A DNA stretch of 64,000 bases from Urbifossiella limnaea (GTDB lineage: Bacteria > Planctomycetota > Planctomycetia > Gemmatales > Gemmataceae): assembly GCF_007747215.1 (NCBI RefSeq), contig NZ_CP036273.1, positions 4,634,322-4,698,321 on the forward strand. Reading direction: 5' to 3'. The position numbers and the translations under genes were made by a program. This document shows, one piece after another, positions 57,852 to 64,000 of this stretch; position 1 is the stretch's first letter; the number at the start of each line of letters is the position of its first letter. The notes beneath the pieces are model-generated. The model saw only the letters and a list, made by a program, of their open reading frames with translations, was not told the DNA's origin and searched no databases.

Positions 57852-58079
57852 CATCCAGCCCCCCTGCGTCACGTACTTCTCCCACCAGTCGGGCGGCAAC
57901 GGGTTCTCCTCGTGCATGGCCATATGGCCATTGTCTTGTTGGCAGCGAATGAAGCAGCTCCTTCGCTTGGGGTGGACGTAGAAGACCACATTGCCCTCGC
58001 AGACCGGACAACGCATCGCCTTCAGCTCCTCCTCCGAGCAGCCCGAACCTAGGGCGTGTCGGATCTCTTCGTGCGTCAC
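57846..58079 (-). CDS. Small Cys-rich passenger protein (possible immunity protein)
   Basis: 77 residues. MTHEEIRHALGSGCSEEELK then AMRCPVCEGNVVFYVHPKRR, SCFIRCQQDNGHMAMHEENP and LPPDWWEKYVTQGGWMS. CPVC and the later Cys pair may form a zinc ribbon. It lies 19 bp after the end of the passenger ORF at 58099-58529 on the same strand, and its last codons overlap the end of tnpC on the other strand. The order (toxin-like fragment, then small gene) is that of polymorphic toxin/immunity pairs, but immunity function is only inferred. Confidence 0.6.
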   Translation of the reverse strand: MTHEEIRHALGSGCSEEELKAMRCPVCEGNVVFYVHPKRRSCFIRCQQDNGHMAMHEENPLPPDWWEKYVTQGGWMS

Positions 58080-58098
58080 GTTTCGTCCTCCGCTGCTG

Positions 58099-58529
58099 CT
58101 ATCTTGGGATCGGGAGCCGCACGGCAGTGCCGTCGGGCGCGATCAAGACGCTGCTCTTCTGCTTGGTTAGTTTCAAGTCAGGGTTGGTGAAGACGGCCAT
58201 GTCGCTGTCCGGGCCGACGCTGAATCGTAGCTCGCCGGAAGGGTGCGTGTGAGCGATCACCCGATCGGCATCTACGACGACGACTCCGTCCCTTCCACCG
58301 AGGCGGAGCCAGCGCTGGTTCCCGATTCGGATGAGCGCAACTTCCCGGCCAGTCGCGACAGTCAGTTCGCCCATCAGTTGCGCTGAGGCCGAACCAGGGG
58401 GCATGAGAACGTCGCCCTTTTGCAATGCCGTAATCAGCTCCCGATGCGTGATGTCGAGTTGGAAACGCTCCGCGTAAGTGTAGTCGGCAATACTCTTGGG
58501 ATCGCGAAGTGTGCCGAGCCGTGAACCAT
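58099..58529 (-). pseudogene. JAB/MPN-like passenger fragment, no start codon at its 5' end
   Basis: The frame is open from the right terminal repeat (GSRLGTLRDPKSIADYTYAE) to a stop at 58099. IAHTHPSGELRFSVGPDSDM matches the JAMM pattern H-x-H-P...S-x-x-D of JAB-domain metalloproteases, which also occur as C-terminal toxin domains of polymorphic toxins. The 5' end is fused to the IS66 end without a start; the first internal ATG (in KGDVLMPPGSAS) would remove the first third of the domain. It is therefore probably the 3' end of a larger gene captured by the element. Frame continuation beyond 58529 is antisense kinase sequence. Confidence 0.6.
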
Positions 58530-59692
58530 TACCCCGATGGCGGACAAGGGGGACAGTGCCTTCGACTTCTATCTCACGAAGCCGACGAATACCCTGTTGT
58601 CGGAACAGGCCAATATCATCAAACTGGGCATTGGGTTGAATCGCACGTGCCGAGTCGGATCGTATCAAGCCAACAAGCTGGGCTTACATGACATGCACGG
58701 CAATGTATGGGAGTGGTGCGAGGACGTGGTGAATACTACATCTCGTGTGCATCTCGGAGATGCGTGGCCGCACGAGGGGTGTCGGGCAAACAGTCGCTAT
58801 TGGAGTCCGCAGTCAAACCGCGAGTTTGACCTCGGCCTGCGCCTGGCCCGAGTGCCGTCCGGCGCACTTTCGCTCGAAACGAAGATGCCGCCGGTCGCCG
58901 TCGCCCCGTTCACCGATGCCGACGTTCAGCGGATCGCCGCCCGGCCGGCCGAGCAACAGGTTGAGGAGGTCCGCAAGGAACTGATGCAGCGCAACCCCGG
59001 CTTCGACGGCAAAGTGGGGCACAAGATCGAGGACGGCGTGGTCGCGGAACTGCGGATCGTGACGGACAAGGTGACGGACATCGCCCCGATCCGGGTCTTC
59101 AGCGCCCTGCAGATGCTCGACCTCAGCGGCACGGCCCACCGGGAGGAGAAAGGGCCGCTCACCGACCTGACGCCACTGGCGGGAATGAACCTGGCGGGGT
59201 TGACGAAACTCGACCTGAGCGGGACGGAGGTCGGCGACGCGGGGCTCGTCCACTTCAAGGGCTGCAAGAAGTTGACGGCACTGCAACTCCGCGGCACGCC
59301 GGTGACCGATGCCGGCCTGGCCCACTTCGAGGACTGCAAGGAGCTGCAGGTGCTCAACCTGGGCTGGACGCGGGTGGGCGACGCGGGGCTGGCCCACTTC
59401 AAGGACTGCAAGAACTTGAAGGGCCTCGCGCTGAACTGGGCCGCGGAGGTGACGGACGCGGGCCTGGCCCACTTCAAGGGCTGCAGCGACTTGACCACAC
59501 TCCTGGTCGACCACACGAAGGTGACAGACCTTTCGCTGCTGAGGGGAATGCCCCTCAAGGAACTCAGCTGCGACTTCCGGCCCGAACGCGACGCCGAGAT
59601 CCTCCGCTCCATCCGGACGCTGGAGACGATCAACGGCAAGCCGGCCGCGGAATTCTGGAAGGAATTCCAGAAGGAGTGACCGCCGGCCGCCG

Positions 59693-59914
59693 TCAACCCA
59701 CTCGGCGGTGTGTTTCGCCACGGGGCTTCCCCCACGCATCCGGTAACAGGTCTCCCAGTTCCGCCCCGGCCCGCCGGGCGGGCAACTCCGACAGGACGTG
59801 CGTCAGGTACGACCACGGGTCGAGGCGATGCCGGGTCGCAGTGGCGCAGACGCTGAGCAGCACGGATGCGGTCTTCAACCCACGATCTCCACCGACATGC
59901 AGCCAGTTGGCGCG
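59693..59914 (-). pseudogene. IS66 tnpC, C-terminal fragment next to recombinase copy B
   Basis: The reverse strand reads NWLHVGGDRGLKTASVLLSV then CATATRHRLDPWSYLTHVLS and ends GKPRGETHRRVG. It is identical at the DNA level to the fragment at 30275 up to the Trp-Ser-Tyr-Leu codons (59805) and then diverges. It starts right after the kinase gene's stop at 59679. Confidence 0.8.
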
Positions 59915-60471
59915 GCTATGCGGAGCTCCGCATAGCCGCGGCTATGCCCAGTCCCGCGCTATGCGGAGTTGCCGGTAGTCGGTTCCGCGTCCCCCACGTC
60001 ATGGCCTTCACTGCCTGTTTCCGAACTCCGCATAATTCTGACAGCTCCCCGACCCAATTCCCGTTCGGAGAGTTCGTCATGTTCGACCGATGCTTCTGCC
60101 CGCGAGTCGCCAGGCGGCTCCGTGCCAGCCCGGATGCCGACTGGCTCGGATCGTTCCTCGCGGCCCTCCATCGTTGCGGGTACGCCAGACTCACCGTCCA
60201 GTTCTACCTCCGGGAGGCCGAACTGTTCGGCCGCTGGCTGCGGCGGCACCACCGGTCGCTGACCACGCTCACCGACGCCGACGTGCGGCGATTCGCCACC
60301 CGCCCGCCGCTCCGGCGACTCAGGTGCAACGCCCGGTCCGCTGGACACCACCTGCTCCGCCACCTCCGGGATCGCGGCCTCGTTCCGCCACGGCCCGCGC
60401 CGGCCCCGGCCCGGATCGAGCGGGTTGTCGCCGCCTACGACACCCACCTCCGGGATGCCGCCGGGTTGGCC
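59805..60471. repeat. Long inverted repeat, copy B (667 bp)
   Basis: Reverse complement of 29712-30378. It contains part of the IS66 tnpC 3' end, the palindrome, and the first 130 or so codons of the recombinase. Sequence beyond both ends differs between the copies. Confidence 0.85.
59911..59940. repeat. Perfect 30-bp palindrome upstream of recombinase (copy B)
   Basis: Half-site CGCGGCTATGCGGAG and its exact complement meet at GAGCTC. Further single copies of TATGCGGAG(T) lie at 59960-59970 and, inverted, at 60024-60035. The set precedes the recombinase start at 60079 and could be its binding sites or the element end. Confidence 0.85.
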
Positions 60472-61218
60472 GACGCGACCCGGCTGTACCACCGCCGGTA
60501 CGCCCGCGAGTTCCTCGCAGCGGTGTTCGGCACCCACTCGATCCGGTGGCCGCGGCTGCGACTCGCGCACGTCCGGGAGTTCGTCGCCGGGTACGGGCGG
60601 ACCGGCCGGGTGGCTACCGCCCGGGTGGCCGCTGGCGGGCTCCGCAGCTTCCTCCGCTGGCTCCAGTTCCGGGGGCGGATCGGTCCCGAGTTGATCGCCG
60701 CGGTGCCCCTCTTCCCGCGGTGGCGGCTCGCCGCTCTGCCGCCCATCCTCACGGACGACCAACTCACTGGGGTGCTTGCGCGGTTCGATCGCTCGACCCC
60801 AGTCGGCCGCCGGGACCACGCCATCGCCGTCTGCCTGATCGACCTCGGGCTGCGGGTCGGGGAGGTCGCCGACCTCACCCTCGACGACGTGGACGCGGCC
60901 GCCGGCACCCTCCGGCTGATGGCCGGCAAGCCGCGGCGGGCGCGCATCCTCCCGATGCCGGAGCGGGTCCGCCGAGCCGTCCTGGACTACGTCCGCCGGG
61001 ACCGGCCGGGGACGACGGCCTGCCACCTGTTCGTCCGGCACCGGCTGCCGCTCGGTGCCCCCGTGACCCGGGAACTGGTCCGCGGAGTGATCCGCCGGGC
61101 CTACGCCGCCGTGCCCGGGTGTGAGCGGCTGCCCCGCCGCCGCGGGAGAAGCGGTGAGCGCCGGCCGCGTGCACTGGGGGGCGACCGAATCGCCGGCCGT
61201 CATCCGGTGCGGTGGTGA
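60079..61218 (+). pseudogene. Tyrosine recombinase (phage-integrase family), C-terminally truncated
   Basis: ATG at 60079 has GGAGAG upstream. The N-terminal SAM-like domain (LGSFLAALHRCGYARLTVQF, YLREAELFGRWLRRHHRSLT) is followed by a second helical domain (LAHVREFVAGYGRTGRVATA) and the catalytic domain start (PPILTDDQLTGVLARFDRST ... CLIDLGLRVGEVADLTLDDV, with the first catalytic Arg; GKPRRARILPMPERVRRAVL). The normal H-x-x-R, second His and Tyr motifs are missing: after YAAVPGCERL (about 61130) the sequence becomes unrelated and reaches a stop at 61218. It is inactive unless the C-terminus is supplied elsewhere. Recombinases of this size accompany some IS91-like elements. Confidence 0.82.
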
Positions 61219-61410
61219 TGACCGGCCCGGCCATCGGGGAGCAGATCATTCATGTCCACGTCGCCGGACCGGCCGGCGAGTTGGTCGAGTACGTCGCGAA
61301 GGTACGTCCACGGGTCGAGCCGGTGCCGCGTCGCACTGGCGCAGACGCTCAGCAGGACCGAGGCGGTCTTCAACCCGCCGTCACCGCCGACGTGCAGCCA
61401 GTTGCCGCGG
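61200..61410 (-). pseudogene. IS66 tnpC, C-terminal fragment (reverse)
   Basis: Reads NWLHVGGDGGLKTASVLLSV then CASATRHRLDPWTYLRDVLD, QLAGRSGDVDMNDLLPDGRA to a stop at 61200. It is the IS66_C region again, from an element slightly different from that at 59693. It begins at the long hairpin at 61384-61457. Confidence 0.8.
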
Positions 61411-61457
61411 TTATGCGGAGCTTTGCATAACCGCGGCAACTGGCTGCACGTCGGCGG
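61384..61457. repeat. Hairpin with 33-bp perfect arms around an 8-nt loop
   Basis: Arms 61384-61416 and 61425-61457 are exact complements; the loop is GGAGCTTT. It arises because two IS66 tnpC 3' ends meet head to head, separated only by the 20-bp core TTATGCGGAGCTTTGCATAA (61411-61430). Imperfect complementarity extends further on both sides. Confidence 0.9.
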
Positions 61458-61525
61458 CGACGGGGGGCTGACGAGTGCCGCGGTGCTGATGAGTGTGTGC
61501 GCGTCGGCGAAGCGGCATGCGTTGA
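61431..61525 (+). pseudogene. IS66 tnpC, C-terminal fragment (forward)
   Basis: Reads RGNWLHVGGDGGLTSAAVLM then SVCASAKRHALNP and stops resembling IS66 at about 61525. It is the opposite-facing partner of the fragment at 61200-61410. Confidence 0.72.
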
Positions 61526-61611
61526 ACCCTCAAGTTCCCCCACTTCTCGGCCGAGCCTCCGCGAGCGATAACGGTCGTCGATGACCTGCGTTATCGCCGG
61601 GAGGGAGACCG

Positions 61612-61874
61612 ATGCGATTCCCCGAGTCCGCCGACGGCTCGTTCGGCCGCCTCCACTTCGGTGACGCCCCCCTGTCCGATCCCCGCCGGGCCGCCCGCCT
61701 GGTCCGCGTCGCCGACCAGATCCTGGCCCGCCCGGCCGGTACGCTCCCCCAGAAGTTGCCCGATCCGTACCAACTCGACGCCCTGTACCGCCTGCTCGCC
61801 GCCCCCGACGTCACCCACGCCGCGGTTCTGCGGACGCATTGCCGGCTCACCCACCGGCGGATGGCCGACGCCAC
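61612..61874 (+). pseudogene. Tn5-like (IS4-superfamily) transposase, N-terminal part
   Basis: ATG at 61612 follows GGGAGGGAGACCG. MRFPESADGSFGRLHFGDAP then LSDPRRAARLVRVADQILAR, GTLPQKLPDPYQLDALYRLL, APDVTHAAVLRTHCRLTHRR is the DNA-binding start of Tn5/IS50-like transposases. The frame is interrupted after RRMADA by an ISAs1 element and resumes at 63186. Confidence 0.82.
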
Positions 61875-63185
61875 CAGGGGAAACGCACTCATTTGCGGAG
61901 GAAATCGCGTAGCACGTCTTCGAGAAAGGAATCGTCCCATCCGGCCTTGAGTCGCTTGTTCTTGATGCCCATGTTGGGCTTGGTCTTCTTCAACATGGCC
62001 AACGCCATCTTTCGAACCAGCGACATGTTCTCGGGGGCATGGCCCTCCCGAAGCCGATGGTCGTCCTCTCGAAACGCCACATCCAAGACCCAGTGGCAGG
62101 CGTTCTCGATGCCCCAATGTCGCCGACTCGCTTCCAGGAACATCTTCCCCGAACCTCGACGACTGCTGATGTAATACTGGACCTCGGAGCCCTCCTTCCC
62201 GTTGACCGACCGGCCCCTTACCACGCACACCACGGACTTCAGCCCCTTCCACAGATCCCGGTCACGGATCCCCGCCAGGTCGGTCATCACGAAGCAGAAT
62301 CGGAACTCCTCCCGGCCGTGCGCCTCCTCCTCCGTCGCGCACCGGCTCAGCCCGGTGTAGTCCGCCTCCAGCGCCGCCCCGGCCATCACCCGGATGTCCT
62401 CGAACAACCGCGGCTGGTTGTCCTTCACCGCCAGCAGGTAATCCCCCCGGCCGGCCACGACGCGTGCGGCGATGTCCTTCTGGCAGCCGGCCGCGTCGAT
62501 GCTCACCAACGCCCCCGAAACGTCGAGCAGTTGCAGCAGTTCCGGGATCGCGGTGATCTCGTTGGACTTCTCGTCGGTCCGCACCTGGGCCAGGGTGACA
62601 CCGTTCTCGGACGCCCACGCGCTCACGATCTGGACCGTCCGGTAGCCGGCCCCGGTCTTCCGCCTCGACCCCCGCATGGCCTTCCCGTCGATCGCGATCT
62701 GCTTGAGCTTCAGGCGGTCCGACATCGACTCGACCCAGCCGAGGAAGCACGCCCCGAACTCGTCCGGGCGGATGGCCGCGAACACCCGGTTGAGGGTGTC
62801 GTGGGACGGGATGCCGTTGTTCAGATTCAACCCGAGCCGCTCCCGGAGCCACGTCCGCTTGGCGTCGGCGAAGGTGGCCATGCTGACGAAGTCGTCGGCC
62901 CCGGCGAGGGTGGCGCAGACGACGATCAGGATGATGGCCATGAAGTCGTGCTCGCACTTGAGTGCGACGCGCGGGTCGCGGAGATCCGCGAAGTAGTCGG
63001 CGAGAGGTCGGGGGGTGGTGGCCATGGGATCGCTCCGGCTGCGTGGAGCGTGACATTGTCGGACCCGGCCCGCGAATGCGCCAGAGGCGTGGCGCGAGGA
63101 CCGCAGCCGTGGCGCGCGATGTTCAAGACGGAGAGGAGGCGACTCAACGGGCTCAAATCGTAAGCAATTTCATGCAATTGCCCTG
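61875..63185 (-). mobile_element. ISAs1-family insertion sequence (1311 bp)
   Basis: Ends CAGGGGAAA (61875) and TTGCCCTG (63185) are short inverted repeats of the ISAs1 type. They are flanked by a 10-bp direct repeat CCGACGCCAC (61865-61874 and 63186-63195). It carries one intact transposase gene. Confidence 0.92.
61889..63025 (-). CDS. ISAs1-family transposase
   Basis: 378 residues, the usual length. DDE_Tnp_1-associated N-terminus (LADYFADLRDPRVALKCEHD, IIVVCATLAGADDFVSM-like), then GIPSHDTLNRVFAAIRPDEF, LKQIAIDGKAMRGSRRKTG (Asp), GALVSIDAAGCQKDIAARVV (Asp), and RHWGIENACHWVLDVAFRED with DHRLREGHAPENMSLVRKMA (Glu and the typical C-terminal block). Start ATG at 63023-63025. Complete, so probably functional. 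Confidence 0.95.
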   Translation of the reverse strand: MATTPRPLADYFADLRDPRVALKCEHDFMAIILIVVCATLAGADDFVSMATFADAKRTWLRERLGLNLNNGIPSHDTLNRVFAAIRPDEFGACFLGWVESMSDRLKLKQIAIDGKAMRGSRRKTGAGYRTVQIVSAWASENGVTLAQVRTDEKSNEITAIPELLQLLDVSGALVSIDAAGCQKDIAARVVAGRGDYLLAVKDNQPRLFEDIRVMAGAALEADYTGLSRCATEEEAHGREEFRFCFVMTDLAGIRDRDLWKGLKSVVCVVRGRSVNGKEGSEVQYYISSRRGSGKMFLEASRRHWGIENACHWVLDVAFREDDHRLREGHAPENMSLVRKMALAMLKKTKPNMGIKNKRLKAGWDDSFLEDVLRDFLRK

Positions 63186-64000
63186 CCGACGCCACCGAGG
63201 CGGTGATCCTGGTCCTGCACGACGACACCCTGCTGGACTTCTCCGGCCTCCGGGTCGAGGGCCTCGGGCCGATCGGCGACGGGAACGGCCGCGGGTTCGT
63301 GGCCCACACCTCCCTGGCCGTGACGCCCGGCGGGGCCACGATCGGCCTCGCCCACCAGATCCTGTACGTCCCACCGCCCAAGGCGGCGCGGCGGGCGAGG
63401 CCGGGGCCGGCCGGCCGCCTCTGGCTCGATGCGGCCGCCGCCGTGCCCGCCGCCCCCGACGGCAAGCGGTTCGTCCACGTCGCCGACCGGGCCGGCGACG
63501 TCCGCGAGTTGTTCGACTGGGCCGACGCCGCCGGCGGGGCATATGTGATCCGGTCCCGCCACGACCGGGCCGTCGCGGCCGACCTGGGGGCCGGGCCGGC
63601 CGATTCCCGGTTGTACGCGGCGGTCCGGGCCTGGCCCGCGGCCGGGCCGCCGCGCGACGTCCGGCTGGATGCGCGGCCGGGCCAGCCGGCGCGGACGGCG
63701 GCGCTGCGGGTGGCGTGGAAGCCGGTCACCCTTCCCCCGCCCCGGCAGATCCGGGACCGCGGGCGGCGTGTCCCCCTGGCCGTCTGGGTGGCGCGGGTGT
63801 GGGAGGCCGCGCCACCGGCCGGGGTCGAGCCAGTCGAGTGGTTGCTGGTGACGAACGTACCGGTGGCGTCGGCCGCGGACGCCTGGGAGCGGGTGGACTG
63901 GTACGCCCGGCGCGCGGTAATCGAGGAGTTCCACAAGGCGTGGAAGACGGGCACGGGGGTGGAGAGCCTCCAGCTGACGACACGGGCGCGGCTGGAGCCG
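63186..64000 (+). pseudogene. Tn5-like transposase, catalytic part (continues past the right edge)
   Basis: In frame with 61612-61874 once the ISAs1 element is removed. Contains TEAVILVLHDDTLLDFSGLR (first Asp), RFVHVADRAGDVRELFDWAD (second Asp), VEPVEWLLVTNVPVASAADA and the signature WYARRAVIEEFHKAWKTGTG (Y-x2-R...E), as in Tn5-like enzymes. There is no start codon in this piece; the C-terminus lies outside the window. Confidence 0.85.

Larger units (their letters stand above)
56388..58532 (+). mobile_element. IS66-family element with passenger genes (about 2.1 kb)
   Basis: Left end GTAACCGTTCACAGGC at 56388; right end is the inverted relative ending TTAC at 58532 (GTAATGGTTCACGGC on the reverse strand). 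Both sides carry CCCGATGGC (56379-56387 and 58533-58541). IS66 normally duplicates 8 bp, so one of the nine shared bases may be coincidental. It contains an intact transposase and two reverse-strand passenger ORFs. Confidence 0.88.
53674..59679 (+). pseudogene. Ser/Thr kinase with two FGE-sulfatase-like domains and LRRs (module C), split by IS66
   Basis: ATG at 53674 follows CCGGAG. Kinase, residues about 125-390: GHYEVLQVLGHGGFGIVFRA, VVAVKVLAP, LIHRDIKPGNVLL, KITDFGLAR, GTPMYMAPEQAKG. Then a transmembrane helix (WVVAAAVLLLPVLAVAVTEF), a first FGE/SUMF1 domain (NSLGMKFMLIPPGEFTMGS ... HGNVWEWVQDGWD ... RVIRGGHWGYTASVCRSSHR) and a second one (GMEFVKVPKGKSWLGGG ... LPTEVEWEYACRGGPMA), where the IS66 element at 56388-58532 enters. 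The frame resumes at 58542 with DKGDSAFDFYLTKPTNTLLS, DMHGNVWEWCEDV, then leucine-rich repeats (LTKLDLSGTEVGDAGLVHFK). Joining 53674-56387 to 58542-59679 gives 1283 codons in one frame. Confidence 0.88.

Noticed and set aside
59805-61218. Integrated prophage or integron
   Set aside because: The recombinase is truncated and no phage structural, replication or cassette-like genes are nearby; the palindromes lack the asymmetric arms of attC sites.

Overview
This window is high-GC DNA from a planctomycete, most likely a member of the Gemmataceae (Gemmata and relatives). The evidence is direct: two exported proteins carry the N-terminal Leu-Glu-Asp-Arg-x-Val-Pro motif found on planctomycete surface proteins; there are two Tat-exported DUF1501 proteins and a ThuA-like protein; and there are three short planctomycete-type ECF sigma genes, each next to a Ser/Thr kinase with a different C-terminal sensor domain. 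No tRNA, rRNA, CRISPR array or phage structural gene was seen.

Layout. 1-4.3 kb is transposon debris: an IS630 gene split by an intact IS3 element, a pRiA4b ORF-3-like fragment, and an IS66 remnant cut by an IS5-type fragment. 4.6-10.7 kb holds a secreted ELWxxDGT-repeat protein and a membrane-anchored ECF sigma factor. 11.1-15.0 kb holds a SEC-C protein, a trypsin-like protease gene split at codon 8 by a second identical IS3 copy, and a PD-(D/E)XK-type protein. 15.1-20.3 kb has DUF1501 - ThuA - DUF1501 - Mrr-like nuclease, all on the + strand. 20.4-22.5 kb has a helical-repeat protein and a 5'-truncated hydrolase.

22.5-27.1 kb is ECF/kinase module A (TPR sensor, one-base frameshift). It is followed by an IS630 fragment, a group II intron, an IS66 scrap and a truncated tyrosine recombinase. 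30.5-36.1 kb is module B (WD40 sensor, reverse strand). 36.1-37.2 kb has two small genes and csrA with a terminator. 37.7-41.2 kb contains two unrelated inverted-repeat arrays that bracket a sigma-like gene, an IS630 element and two small ORFs. 41.3-44.3 kb is an IS66 element split by an IS4 element. 44.6-51.6 kb is a 2349-residue multidomain surface protein.

53.0-59.7 kb is module C (formylglycine-generating-enzyme-like and LRR sensor domains). Its kinase gene is split by an IS66 element that carries two passenger ORFs. 59.7-61.5 kb holds a second copy of the tyrosine recombinase region, inverted relative to the first, between IS66 relics. The window ends in a Tn5-like transposase split by an ISAs1 element.

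How it works together. The three ECF/kinase modules look like paralogous signalling units: an ECF factor for output and a membrane kinase whose extracytoplasmic domain was swapped between TPR, WD40 and FGE/LRR. All three ECF genes share a 78-nt upstream block at invariant distance from the start codon, with a TACACT box placed so that the transcript could be leaderless. This is the strongest candidate for an undescribed regulatory feature. The two inverted-repeat arrays and the cargo-bearing IS66 are the next most unusual.
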